Positions 1 through 8,689 are shown, counted from the stretch's first letter. The stretch is DNA of 64,000 bases from Arthrobacter zhaoxinii (GCF_024385505.1 NZ_JANFLT010000005.1:62001-126000); one strand, 5' to 3'. Numbers and translations are program-made. Notes: a model not told the origin generated them from the letters alone.

Positions 1-380
1 CGCCAGTGCTGGCGGGCGCCGGGGGAGAGGATGCTGCCGTCGGCCGTGACGGGGAGGATCTCCGGGTGTTCGGTGGCCAGCCACGGCGGTGGGGACGCGG
101 TCGCGGTGGCGAGGTCGACGGCGATCCCGTTGGCGTGGAGGAGGTCGATGACCTCGTCGAGCCATGCAAAGTTCCAGGTGTCTCGCTCGGGCTGGATCCG
201 TGCCCAGGAGAAGATCGCCAGCGACACGACGTTCACACCGGCTTCCCGCATGAGACGGACGTCCTCATCCCACGTCTGCCGAGGCCACTGCTCGGGGTTG
301 TAGTCGGCGCCGTAGCCCATGCGCTTGCGGTCCGGTTCGGACGGCCAGCGTAGCCAGCGGTGGGTGGTGGGTGTGGGCAC
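1..380 (-). CDS. GH42 beta-galactosidase, N-terminal part (cut by window edge)
   Basis: This is the first ~126 residues of a glycoside hydrolase family 42 enzyme, which releases terminal beta-galactose from oligosaccharides. The visible part reads YGADYNPEQWP, then the W-E-D-V-R-L-M-R-E-A-G-V strand and SWARIQPE, all typical of the start of the GH42 TIM barrel. The start is GTG at 380, chosen because AGGAG lies seven bases upstream on the minus strand. The C-terminal part lies outside the window. It follows the 703-residue GH42 gene in the same direction after about 100 bases that hold a hairpin, so it may be the last gene of the same operon. The catalytic glutamates are not in the visible part. 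Confidence 0.85.
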   Translation of the reverse strand, partial: MPTPTTHRWLRWPSEPDRKRMGYGADYNPEQWPRQTWDEDVRLMREAGVNVVSLAIFSWARIQPERDTWNFAWLDEVIDLLHANGIAVDLATATASPPPWLATEHPEILPVTADGSILSPGARQHW

Positions 381-433
381 GGAACAGCTCCTAGAGACGG
401 AATATACGGGTAAATCGATCAGTGGTGCTTCCC

Positions 434-468
434 CCCGCCGTCGTCCTCTGAACAGGAACGACGGCGGG
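434..468 (-). terminator. Hairpin between the two GH42 genes
   Basis: An 11-base perfect inverted repeat (CCCGCCGTCGT / ACGACGGCGGG) with a 13-base loop sits about 15 bases after the stop of the upstream GH42 gene. No T-run follows on the minus strand, so it could be a partial terminator or an RNA-stabilising structure rather than a full stop. Confidence 0.45.
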
Positions 469-482
469 CGGGGTGTGACGGC

Positions 483-2594
483 TTAGAGCCGCTCTACGAG
501 TACCCGGACGTCCCATGCGCCCAGCTCGAGGCTCGCGCCGGCGTCGTAATCGGTCTGATCGAGGGCGTCGCTCACGGCGGCGGGAAGCACGAAGGACGTG
601 GGCTCCCATGTCCAGTTGTGAACGAAGTGCACTCGCTCGCCATGACGGTTGGTCGCACTGGTCACCGTCTGGGAGGGGTTAGTGGATCGCCAGGAAGTCG
701 ATGCGCCCGAGCCTATGTTTACAGCCCAGGTCAGGAGCGCGGCGGTTACCTCTTGGTCCGGCAAGGTTCCCACATAGGTCACACGCCCCGCTCCGTGCTG
801 CCTGGTGGTGATGGCGGGGAAGCGCGAGAAATGCGGGTGCTCGTAGGAAGCGAGGACTTGCGCGCCGTCCAGGATCAGACCGTCAGCCCACAGGGTCGCT
901 CTGCCGGAGTCTGGGAGGACGAACCCAAGGTCGGCGGCTCCTGGGGCGGCGTTCAGAGGAAGCGGAGTGTTGAGGTTGCTGAACTCGTCGTAGAACACTC
1001 CGGCCGCATCGGCCAGAAAAGCAGGTTTGCGTTCCGAACGTGCGCGCGCCTCGTGGTCCTCGTACCCGGTACGGATACCAAGAATGAGGTGCCCACCTGC
1101 CGCGGCGTACAATTCGAGCCACTTCAGATCGTCATCCGAGGCGATGGTGAAGGCAGCGGCGACCAGGACAGGGTTTTTCCGCGCGTAGTCGCCGGGCTCG
1201 GTAGCGGAAAGCTGGGTCGGGTGCACGGTATTCGTCTGCAGGCCTGCGTGGAAGGCGCCGCGGGCGAAGGTATCGAAGGCTGTCTGGAACGAGCGTCGGT
1301 TCGGTTCGCCCGCCTCGCCGAGATTAGGATGCTCCTCCAGAGCCCACTTACTGCGGTTGGAGAAGAGGATGGCGACGTCGCTGTCGGGTATCAGACCGGT
1401 CACGCGGTCGCCGGCGGCCGCGAAGTCTTTTCCGAGGTCGGCAATCTGCTGGTAGGTGCGCCCCGGTTCCTGGCTGTGGGGTAGGACGCCGCCCCAGTAG
1501 GTCTCCGCTCCGGCGTGGAGCGTGTGCCAGTGCCAGTATTCGATCATGGCTGCCCCCCGTGATACCAGGGCCCAGGCAACCTGTCGCCATTGACCGTCGT
1601 AGGCCGGCTCGTTGGACCAAGTCATGCCGATCGCCTGCGCGTTGGTTTCGGTGACGAGGAACGGCGCCTGCTTGGACCCGTACATGCGGTCGGCGGTTGC
1701 GTAGAGAGCCCAGGTGCCGGACGTCGTCCAGTGCTGCTCATTTGGATCCTCGAGCGAGGGCACCGCCAGCATGTCCTGCATCCGGTAGTACGGGTTCCCG
1801 GCGGTAATGTCGAGGTCCCGCGTGAGCTGATCGTCCTCCGCTGTCCGCCGTTCATAGGAGATGCAGGTGGTGACGAACTGGTTGGGCTGGGAGTACTCGC
1901 GGACGATGTAGGCCTGCCACGAGATGAACGACGTCGTCAGCTCGGCCTGGAAGCTCCGCCAGGCGAGATCATACTGTGGCTGCGCGTTGGCATCAGGCGT
2001 CCACAGATCCGCCCAAGTCGAGAGGCGGTGGGACCAGTAGGTCAGACCCCACTCCTTGTTAAGCTTCTCGACTGTCCCGTACATGGTGCGCAAGTGGTCG
2101 ACGAACCGTTGGAAGACCTGCGGGTTCGCGAAGATCTCGTTACCAGGTTCGTTGTCCACCTGGAATCCGATGACGGATGGGTGGTCAGCGTACCTGGAGA
2201 CGATGCGCCGGATGATTCGCTCTGCGTGGAAGAGGAAAGCCGGGTGTGAATAGTCGATTTCCTGGCGGGCGCCCCATCCCATGGCTTTGCCGGTGCTCCG
2301 TTGCACGTTGATTTCCGGATACAGCCTCGCCAGCCACATGGGGACGGCGTAGGTCGGGGTTCCGAGGACGACCTGGATGCCGTGGGCGTGGGCTTCGTCG
2401 AGAACTGGCGCGAGCCACTCGAGGTCGAATATGCCGTTCTCGGGCTCCCACGTCGACCAGACGGATTCGCCAACGCGAATGACGGTGAAGCCTGCTTCCT
2501 TCATGAGGCGCATGTCTTCGCTCAACCGCGGTGACGGTTGGTACTCGTGGTAGTAGGCGGCGCCGAACAGGATGCGGTCGTTGAGGTGATGCAT
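483..2594 (-). CDS. GH42 beta-galactosidase
   Basis: This 703-residue protein is a full-length family 42 beta-galactosidase acting on galactosides brought in by the adjacent importer. The TIM barrel starts at once (ILFGAAYYHEYQ). The predicted acid/base Glu is E149 in VDNEPGNE and the nucleophile is E316 in LVTETNAQ. A trimerisation-type middle domain and a small beta domain follow, as in GH42. There is no signal peptide, so it should be cytoplasmic. The start ATG at 2594 is preceded by AAGGAC. It lies downstream of the two permease genes on the same strand, with a ~50-base gap. Exact substrate (lactose, galacto-oligosaccharide, arabinogalactan fragment) cannot be read from sequence. Confidence 0.93.
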   Translation of the reverse strand: MHHLNDRILFGAAYYHEYQPSPRLSEDMRLMKEAGFTVIRVGESVWSTWEPENGIFDLEWLAPVLDEAHAHGIQVVLGTPTYAVPMWLARLYPEINVQRSTGKAMGWGARQEIDYSHPAFLFHAERIIRRIVSRYADHPSVIGFQVDNEPGNEIFANPQVFQRFVDHLRTMYGTVEKLNKEWGLTYWSHRLSTWADLWTPDANAQPQYDLAWRSFQAELTTSFISWQAYIVREYSQPNQFVTTCISYERRTAEDDQLTRDLDITAGNPYYRMQDMLAVPSLEDPNEQHWTTSGTWALYATADRMYGSKQAPFLVTETNAQAIGMTWSNEPAYDGQWRQVAWALVSRGAAMIEYWHWHTLHAGAETYWGGVLPHSQEPGRTYQQIADLGKDFAAAGDRVTGLIPDSDVAILFSNRSKWALEEHPNLGEAGEPNRRSFQTAFDTFARGAFHAGLQTNTVHPTQLSATEPGDYARKNPVLVAAAFTIASDDDLKWLELYAAAGGHLILGIRTGYEDHEARARSERKPAFLADAAGVFYDEFSNLNTPLPLNAAPGAADLGFVLPDSGRATLWADGLILDGAQVLASYEHPHFSRFPAITTRQHGAGRVTYVGTLPDQEVTAALLTWAVNIGSGASTSWRSTNPSQTVTSATNRHGERVHFVHNWTWEPTSFVLPAAVSDALDQTDYDAGASLELGAWDVRVLVERL

Positions 2595-2646
2595 GGTGTC
2601 CTTAATGGGATGGAGAGTGTGCGATCTGGCGTTGCGGGGCCGTGAA

Positions 2647-3591
2647 TCAGCCCTTCACGCCGCCCGTCGAGAGCCCGCTCTGCCAGTAGCGCTGCAAGTA
2701 CAGGAAGGCAACGATCAGAGGCAGGATCGATACCAGGGAACCTGTGATGACGCTGGAGAACAGTGCCTGGGACCCGCCGCCGCCGGAGGCGCTGGCTGAC
2801 TGCCACTGGGCGAGGCCCACGGTGAGCGGGTACAGCTCGGAGGAGTTCAGCATGATGAGGGGCAGGAAGTAGTTGTTCCAGGTTGCCACCAGGGCGAAGA
2901 GCAGCACGGTGACGATGCCTGGCCCCAGCAATCTCAGACCGACCTGGAAGAAGATGCGAAGTTCACCTGCGCCGTCGATCCGCGCAGCTTCGATCAGGCT
3001 GGAGTCGACGGCATCTGCTGCGTACACGCGCATGAGGAACACGCCGAATGGGCTGACGAGCGAGGGCAGGATGATCGCCCAGGGAGTGTCGGTGAGGCCG
3101 GCGTTCGCGAACAGGAGGTACGTGGGGATGGCCAGTGCCGTGGTGGGAATCATGATCGCGCCGAGCACGCTGTAGAAAAGAAGGGTGGATCCGGGGAACT
3201 TGTACTTGGCGAAGGCATAGCCCGCAGCGGTTGCGAGGAACGCTGCTCCGACGGCGCTGACACCCGCGTACAGGATGGTGTTGAGCATCCAGCGCCAGAA
3301 GATGCCGCCGTCGTAGGTGCTCAGGTCCCTGAGGTTGGCGAAGAGGTTGAAGCCATCACCGAACCAGTACCCGAAGGTGGTGAACAGGTCGGAGTTGTCC
3401 TTGGTCGAGGAGATGACGAGCCAGAGCAGGGGGAGGAGGAAGTACGCGACGCAGATCCAGACGAGGACGGTGAGGAGCGTGCTGCGGGGTTTCTTCCGGT
3501 CAGCGTTCATGCCACGTGTTTTCCCAGGTTTCCTAACAGATTCACGGGGGCTGGACTCGGTCACTGGAGTAGTAGTTTGTGCGTGGCTCAT
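2647..3591 (-). CDS. Carbohydrate ABC transporter permease (MalG/LacG type)
   Basis: This is one of two inner-membrane permease subunits of a CUT1-type sugar importer. The 314-residue protein has about six membrane segments, the first around residues 38-60, and the EAA loop that contacts the ATPase (EAARIDGAGE, residues 201-210). The start overlaps the stop of the other permease gene by four bases (ATGA), indicating translational coupling. No ATP-binding subunit is encoded in this locus, which is usual in actinobacteria, where one shared MsiK/UgpC-type ATPase often serves several CUT1 importers; that last point is inference. Confidence 0.93.
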   Translation of the reverse strand: MSHAQTTTPVTESSPRESVRKPGKTRGMNADRKKPRSTLLTVLVWICVAYFLLPLLWLVISSTKDNSDLFTTFGYWFGDGFNLFANLRDLSTYDGGIFWRWMLNTILYAGVSAVGAAFLATAAGYAFAKYKFPGSTLLFYSVLGAIMIPTTALAIPTYLLFANAGLTDTPWAIILPSLVSPFGVFLMRVYAADAVDSSLIEAARIDGAGELRIFFQVGLRLLGPGIVTVLLFALVATWNNYFLPLIMLNSSELYPLTVGLAQWQSASASGGGGSQALFSSVITGSLVSILPLIVAFLYLQRYWQSGLSTGGVKG

Positions 3592-4529
3592 GCCTTCGCT
3601 CCCTTGCGTTGCTGAAGCCCTTGAACGATCAGCGAGATGATCATGATGACGAACCCCAGGGTGAACGCGATGGTGGCTGCGTAGTTGATCTCCCGGTTCA
3701 CGAACGCGAGGCTGTAGGCGTAGAGATTGGGAGTGAACGAATCGCTGATTGCGTTGGGCGCGATCCGCGAGAGCAGCTGGGGTTCATTGAACAGCTGGAA
3801 AGTTCCGATGATGGAAAAGATGACGGTGAGCAGGATGGCGGGCCTGATGGCGGGAATCTTGATACTGAAAGCCGTCCGTAGTTGACCCGCGCCGTCGATC
3901 TCTGCAGCTTCGTAGAGTTCTTCCGGGATCGACCGCAGCGCCGCGTACATGATGATCATGTTGTAGCCGACGAACTCCCAGGTCACGATGTTCATCATCG
4001 AGCCGAGGACATTGTCTGGTGCGAGTAGATCGGGTGCGCTGAGTCCCATCCCGCGTAGAAGCTGGGAGATGGGTCCGAAGTCATTTCCGTACAGGTAGCC
4101 CCACATCAACGTTGCGACGACGCCGGGAACAGCATAGGGAATGAAGATGGCGAGCCGGGCGAAGCGTGATCCTCGTGCCCGTCCTGAGTCCAGCGCCAGC
4201 GCCAGGAACAGTGACAGGGCGATCATGATGGGTACCTGGATGACGAGGAAGATCGCTACCCGGCCGATGCCTTCGAGGAACCTCGCGTCGGAGAACGCTC
4301 TGACGTAGTTGGCAAACCCGACGAAGGCCTCGCCGCCAATGAGTTGTCGGCTGAAGAAGCTGAGGTAACCGGAGTACGCAAGAGGTAGTACGAGCATGGC
4401 GACGAAAACGACGAAGAACGGGGCGATGAGGATGTAGGCGGCGGTCGTCTGCCTGCTGGTGATTGACTTCTTGCGGCCGTTCCGTTGAGCTGTCGCCGTT
4501 TCTGGTGAGCCGGGAGCATCAAGAGACAT
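3588..4529 (-). CDS. Carbohydrate ABC transporter permease (MalF/LacF type)
   Basis: This is the partner permease of the same importer, 313 residues with about six membrane segments and the EAA loop EAAEIDGAGQLRTAF. The frame can be extended to a TTG at 4553, but AAGGA lies seven bases before the ATG at 4529, so that start is preferred. It lies directly downstream of the binding-protein gene and a strong intercistronic hairpin, and overlaps the next permease gene by four bases. Confidence 0.92.
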   Translation of the reverse strand: MSLDAPGSPETATAQRNGRKKSITSRQTTAAYILIAPFFVVFVAMLVLPLAYSGYLSFFSRQLIGGEAFVGFANYVRAFSDARFLEGIGRVAIFLVIQVPIMIALSLFLALALDSGRARGSRFARLAIFIPYAVPGVVATLMWGYLYGNDFGPISQLLRGMGLSAPDLLAPDNVLGSMMNIVTWEFVGYNMIIMYAALRSIPEELYEAAEIDGAGQLRTAFSIKIPAIRPAILLTVIFSIIGTFQLFNEPQLLSRIAPNAISDSFTPNLYAYSLAFVNREINYAATIAFTLGFVIMIISLIVQGLQQRKGAKA

Positions 4530-4562
4530 GTGCTTTTCCTTTTCGAAGAACAACAGATGAGC

Positions 4563-4598
4563 CAGGTGGGTGACGCACTACGGTGCGCCACCCACCTG
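4563..4598 (-). terminator. Intercistronic hairpin after the binding-protein gene
   Basis: Arms of 16 bases (15 paired) with a 4-base loop lie nine bases after the binding-protein stop codon. No T-run follows. Structures of this kind commonly stabilise the binding-protein mRNA and lower permease expression relative to it; that role is inferred here from position and structure. Confidence 0.6.
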
Positions 4599-4606
4599 CT
4601 GGGCTG

Positions 4607-5962
4607 TTACTTGACCGTGAATCCCTGGTTGGTCGCGTAGTCCTTGAGCTCGTTCTCCCATGCGGTCAGGCCTGCCGAAAGATCACCCTTGTCCGCAATC
4701 GCTTTCCCCAGCGTGTCGTTGAAGCTTGAGGTGACGAATTCCTGGAAGGGCAGCCACTCGAACGTCGAGTCGACCGTTTCGGAGACGTCGGCGAAGAGGG
4801 CGTTGACTTCTTGTCCGCCATAGAACTCCGACTGGGTGGACAGGAAGGCCTCGTCCTCCAGCAGCGGGGCGTACGCGGGGAACAGGGACTGCTGTGAGTT
4901 GAAGAGTTCCGTCGAGGCCTTATCCGTGTTGAGGAATTCGGCGAGTTTCGCGGCCGCGATCGGGTTCTCCGAGCTCTTCAGCACAGCGTTGGCCGAACCG
5001 CCGAGGTTGGATGATACTTCCTCGCCTGCTTCGTACTGGGGCAAAGGCGCTGCACGCCAGAGTCCGGCGGTGTCGCCGGCCGTCCCCTGCAGGAACACAG
5101 GGCCCCAGGCAGCTGTCAGCCACCCGGCGTACTTGCCATTGGATAGGCCCTGGTACCACGAGTCGGTGAAGTTGGGGTCCACCGCAACCACGTCGTCCTT
5201 GATCAGGTTCTCCCAGTACACGGCTACCTCTTTCGCCCGGTCCGAGTCGAGGTCGATCCCGACCTCTTCCCCGCCGGTGTAGGAGAAAGGCTTCACGCCC
5301 GCCTGCCAGAGGAGTGCGATGAAGACGCCGGCATCATTGGGCGGCAGATCGGTGATGTAGGACCCGGTGGTCTCCTTGACGGTCACCGCGGCCTCCGCGA
5401 ACTCATCCCACGTTGCCGGAGACTCCGAGAGTCCGGCTTCGGTCAGGATGTCCTCGCGGTAGAGGTTGCCCATCGGGCCGGTGTCCTGCGGGAAGGCTAG
5501 GAGCTGGTCGTTCCGGTTGACCTGGTTCCACACCCAGTCCGGGAAGTTGTCCTGCAGGTTCTCCTCAACGTAGGGAGTCAGGTCCAGCAGATCTTCGGTG
5601 AGCTGGAAGGACGGCACGTAGGGGTACTCCACCTGGATGACGTCAGGTGCTCCCTGCCCCGCCGAGAGTGCGGCACGGACCTTCGTGTAGTGGTCGGGCC
5701 CCTGGCCCACGTTCTCCACCTGCACGTCGATGTTCGGGTACTGCTCCTCGAAGAGTGCTACTTCGTCCTCGATGTCGGGAACCCAGGTCCAGAAATTAAG
5801 GGTTGTCTCTTCCGCCATGGCCGCGTCGATTTCCTCCTGCGACACGTCGGCAGCGGCAGTCTCGGCCTCTGGGCCTGACCCGGCGCATGCGGTCAGGAGG
5901 AGGGAGAGGGCAACAAGACCTACTCCAAGGGTTCTGGCTTTACGGGCTGATGAACTGGTCAT
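4607..5962 (-). CDS. Sugar-binding lipoprotein of the ABC importer
   Basis: This is the extracellular solute-binding protein (SBP family 1) that captures the sugar and hands it to the permeases. Of its 451 residues, the N-terminus is a lipoprotein signal peptide: Arg/Lys at 7-10, a hydrophobic stretch, and the lipobox LLTAC with the lipidated Cys at residue 26. The mature protein shows the family's features such as TTLNFWTWVPDIEDEV and a long two-lobe fold. It is the first structural gene of the operon. The promoter and two LacI-type operators lie about 300 bases upstream, which implies a long untranslated leader. Confidence 0.93.
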   Translation of the reverse strand: MTSSSARKARTLGVGLVALSLLLTACAGSGPEAETAAADVSQEEIDAAMAEETTLNFWTWVPDIEDEVALFEEQYPNIDVQVENVGQGPDHYTKVRAALSAGQGAPDVIQVEYPYVPSFQLTEDLLDLTPYVEENLQDNFPDWVWNQVNRNDQLLAFPQDTGPMGNLYREDILTEAGLSESPATWDEFAEAAVTVKETTGSYITDLPPNDAGVFIALLWQAGVKPFSYTGGEEVGIDLDSDRAKEVAVYWENLIKDDVVAVDPNFTDSWYQGLSNGKYAGWLTAAWGPVFLQGTAGDTAGLWRAAPLPQYEAGEEVSSNLGGSANAVLKSSENPIAAAKLAEFLNTDKASTELFNSQQSLFPAYAPLLEDEAFLSTQSEFYGGQEVNALFADVSETVDSTFEWLPFQEFVTSSFNDTLGKAIADKGDLSAGLTAWENELKDYATNQGFTVK

Positions 5963-6245
5963 GACCGATCTTTCTGGGAAGAGGGTCTCCTGCCGGTAAG
6001 GGGTCAGGAGGAAAGGGGAGAGGCGGCGGGGTCCTGTGAACTACCTGCGCCGGACTCGAATACTTGATGGATGGCAAGGCGATGATCAGCGAGGCGCCGA
6101 TTCGTCGCTCGGTAATCAGATGGGTTGGGGGTAGCCCACGAGAGGGCCAGGTCCTGCCCATGGCAGCTGTGAATGGACCGCAGGATGATGAGGGAACAGC
6201 ATGGAAACTCCGTTGTCTCGATGGCACCGATTGCGTGTGACCCTT

Positions 6246-6261
6246 GTGTTACCGGTAACAC
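6246..6261. promoter_or_regulatory. LacI-type operator O1
   Basis: A perfect 16-base palindrome, GTGTTACCGGTAACAC, with the central CG step typical of LacI/GalR-family operators. It overlaps the predicted transcription start of the binding-protein operon. Confidence 0.85.
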
Positions 6262-6269
6262 TGGAAACG

Positions 6270-6298
6270 ACTATAGGGGATAGTGTTACCGGTAACAA
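6270..6298 (-). promoter_or_regulatory. Predicted promoter of the galactoside operon
   Basis: On the minus strand TTGTTA (6298-6293) and TATAGT (6275-6270) are separated by exactly 17 bases, a good SigA-type promoter. The -35 element lies inside operator O2, and the start site, near 6263, abuts operator O1. Repressor bound to either site would block polymerase. Confidence 0.75.
6284..6297. promoter_or_regulatory. LacI-type operator O2
   Basis: A second perfect palindrome, TGTTACCGGTAACA, centred 37 bases from O1. It has the same 14-base core and covers the -35 element of the operon promoter. It also lies about 26 bases beyond the 3' end of the regulator gene. Confidence 0.85.
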
Positions 6299-6325
6299 TA
6301 GAAAGCGAACGCCGAATCGTGGTGG

Positions 6326-7351
6326 TCAGCGAGCAGGTCCGGTCGACTCCCGGGCGACGAGCGCGGTATGGACGTAGTCGGTTTTCACGGCGACATCGCG
6401 TCCCTGGATCCGCGCGAGGATCGCTTCGAACGCGTACTGGCCCTGAGTCTCGAAATGCATGGGAACAGTCGACAAGGACGGCGTATAGAACTGAGCTTCG
6501 GCGGCATCGTCCATGCCGACGACGCTGACATCACGGGGAACGACCACTCCGCGCTGCGCCAGCGCGGAGAGTGCCCCCAATGCCATCTGGTCGTTGGCAG
6601 CAAAGATTGCCGTGACCTCTGGATGGCGGTCGAGAATGGTGAGCGCCGCGCCGTGGCCGGACCTGGCAGACCAGTCTCCCTCGACGATCGGGATCTCGGG
6701 AAGCTTGTGCCGCGACACGCTTTGGCGGTAGGAGCGTACGCGGAGGCGGGCTGCTGGCCACGTGAGGGGCCCCGAGATGTGTGCGATGGAGCGGTGGCCG
6801 AGGTCAGTCAGATGGCTCATGGCCAATTCGGCGCCGATAGCATTGAAGTTGGGACGATCGTCTCGCTGGAGGTCGTCGTCGTCGTTCTCTGCTTCGAAGT
6901 AGATCGGGACCCGGAATTCGGTGGAACTCAGTTGGGCCCTGGTGATGTCGTTCGGGGCGAAGGCCAGGATGCCGGCAACGTCGAGTTGATTTAGGATGGC
7001 GATGGCCTCACTCAGCGAACCGCTGTTGGACGGGTCGAGGTGGACGATGTCGAGAACGTAGCCTGCCCTCCGAGCTGCAGTACTGGCGCTCTGCATGATC
7101 TTCATTGGGCCCAGTTCGCTCATTTCGTAGATGAGTGTCGCGATCCGGTTGCTCTGACGTGTGGCAAGGCTTCGCGCAGCCAGGTTCGGTCGGTAGTTCA
7201 GGTCCGCGAGAGCTTTGTCGACCTTTAGCTTGAACGCGGGTGAGATGGTTTGGCCCTTGAGAAGGCGAGAGACGGTCTGGTGAGACACGCCAGCCAGTCG
7301 GGCGACGTCGTAAATGGTTGGGGCTCGTGCGGTCCCATTATCCAAGCCCAA
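6326..7351 (-). CDS. LacI-family transcriptional regulator
   Basis: This 341-residue protein has an N-terminal LacI helix-turn-helix (TIYDVARLAGVSHQTVSRLL, about residues 12-31) followed by a periplasmic-binding-protein-like effector domain to the C-terminus. It lies immediately upstream of the importer and GH42 genes in the same direction, with two matching operators between them, so it very probably represses that operon until a galactoside is present. The start is read as TTG at 7351, with GGAAGGA nine bases upstream; the only nearby ATGs are out of frame. Autoregulation is not evident, because the operators lie downstream of the gene. Confidence 0.92.
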   Translation of the reverse strand: MGLDNGTARAPTIYDVARLAGVSHQTVSRLLKGQTISPAFKLKVDKALADLNYRPNLAARSLATRQSNRIATLIYEMSELGPMKIMQSASTAARRAGYVLDIVHLDPSNSGSLSEAIAILNQLDVAGILAFAPNDITRAQLSSTEFRVPIYFEAENDDDDLQRDDRPNFNAIGAELAMSHLTDLGHRSIAHISGPLTWPAARLRVRSYRQSVSRHKLPEIPIVEGDWSARSGHGAALTILDRHPEVTAIFAANDQMALGALSALAQRGVVVPRDVSVVGMDDAAEAQFYTPSLSTVPMHFETQGQYAFEAILARIQGRDVAVKTDYVHTALVARESTGPAR

Positions 7352-7439
7352 ACTGATCCATTCCTTCCCGGGAAGTTCACAACGATCGTACCGTCATGAG
7401 CCGAAGTAGCGTGCCTCGGTGAGTTCGTCATGTCGCATT

Positions 7440-8017
7440 GGAAGGCCGGGTCACATCAAGAAAGCTCAGGCCCGAGCGTCATCGTGCTCGCTCATGCCCG
7501 TGGATGAGCGGACGATACAGAAAGATGGCGTCGAGTTTGGCTGACGTACCTACGATTCTCCCACCCTTGCACAGCATCGATCCTCTGGGGTGTTGGGTAA
7601 GGAGAAGTATGAGGTCCGTTTTCAGCCCAACGACTCCAGCCGGATCTGGGTTTACATAGACCAGACTGGTGAGTACATCGCGTGCGATGGGCGAGACCGG
7701 CGCCTGGACACCCCTCATTCGCGCCGGATGTGGGACTTGGCTGGTCAGCTACGCAGCACTTTCCATCCCCTTGATCTCGATGAAGGCCTTGGAGAGACCA
7801 TCTCGCTGATTGAGCGCGTCCAAAAACCTACGAGGGAATGCTTGAGCCCGGTGACGTCGATGAGGCCGTTGCTGCACTCAATGCGATCGCTTCTGCTCAG
7901 GCGGGATCGTCACACCCTGTTGCAGAGGAAAGGCGGGCCGCTCTCATGCTGGGGTACTTGGGTACATCCGGCAACGGAGGCGATCCCATGGAGTGTGTCG
8001 ATCGCTACTGGAGGTAA
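7440..8017 (+). pseudogene. Remnant of a Mu/TnsB/TniA-type DDE transposase, C-terminal end
   Basis: Reading one frame from about 7440 gives PVDERTIQKDGVEF, an in-frame TGA at 7542-7544, then RTYDSPTLAQ, YEVRFQPNDSSRIWVYIDQT and a helical tail. This matches the small C-terminal beta-barrel domain of Mu-type transposases (R-T-x-x-K-D-G-V ... V-R-F-x-P-x-D-x-S-x-I-W-V-Y). A run of five A at 7822-7826 marks a one-base frameshift, after which a clean frame (EGMLEPGDVDEAVAALNAIA) runs to a TAA at 8015-8017. The catalytic core is absent. This is a broken end of a transposon, not a working gene. It explains the otherwise gene-free stretch between the LacI regulator and the DinB-fold gene. Confidence 0.75.
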
Positions 8018-8074
8018 ACCGCAGTTACTGTACCCGTGGACGGTGGTGCCACCTCCCGCGTAGCCTTCCGCGTC

Positions 8075-8680
8075 ATGACCGAAAAAGAACTCACGCGCAA
8101 AATCGAACCCCCGCTGGCGGGAACGGAAACAGAAACCCTGCTGGGGTCCCTGGACCGGCAGCGTGCCACCTTTGCCTGGAAAACAGGCGGCCTTGATGCT
8201 GAAGCGCTCACCAGGACCGTCGGCGCCTCAGCGATTACCCTCGGCGGTCTGCTCAAGCACCTGGCGGGTGTGGAAGATACCCACTTCGCCTGGCGGTTGA
8301 AAGGTCAGGACCCGGGAGCCCCGTGGAATGCCGTGGACTGGCAGAGCGATCCGGACTGGGACTGGCGCACCGCCGCAGACGACAGTCCGGAGGACCTCTA
8401 CGCCCTGTGGAGCGGCGCGGTCGGGCGCTCCCGGAAACGCCTTGCCGCCGCACTCGACGACGGCGGACTCGACCAGCTGCTGCCCGCCATCGAGGGTCAG
8501 GCCGGCAGCCTGCGCCGCATGCTGATCGACCTGATCGAGGAATATGCCCGGCATACGGGTCATGCCGATCTGATCCGTGAATCCGTGGACGGGCTGGTGG
8601 GGGAGGATCCTCCGGCGGACGTAACCTGGCCCGCTCCGGCGTCCGCCGCCGCCTATCCGGCACCCGCGGCGGGCGCGTAG
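8075..8680 (+). CDS. DinB-fold (DUF664-like) protein
   Basis: This is a 201-residue four-helix DinB/YfiT-type protein, a family whose actinobacterial members are often metal- and mycothiol-dependent enzymes. It shows TLGGLLKHLAGVEDTHFAW and, near the end, EEYARHTGHADLIRE; the His residues in these segments are the usual metal ligands. The ATG at 8075 is chosen over an in-frame upstream ATG because the family begins just before the TETETLLGSLDRQR segment. The substrate is unknown. It is followed nine bases later by the ABC transporter genes. Confidence 0.8.
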   Translation: MTEKELTRKIEPPLAGTETETLLGSLDRQRATFAWKTGGLDAEALTRTVGASAITLGGLLKHLAGVEDTHFAWRLKGQDPGAPWNAVDWQSDPDWDWRTAADDSPEDLYALWSGAVGRSRKRLAAALDDGGLDQLLPAIEGQAGSLRRMLIDLIEEYARHTGHADLIRESVDGLVGEDPPADVTWPAPASAAAYPAPAAGA

Positions 8681-8689
8681 CCTGACCCC

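Noticed and set aside
5940-6227. A possible small protein in the leader of the sugar-binding gene
   Set aside because: Starts at GTG without a ribosome-binding site, is Pro/Ser-rich and overlaps the real gene; not convincing.
7838-8017. A 59-residue independent gene
   Set aside because: Its sequence continues the transposase tail after a one-base frameshift, so it is treated as part of the pseudogene.
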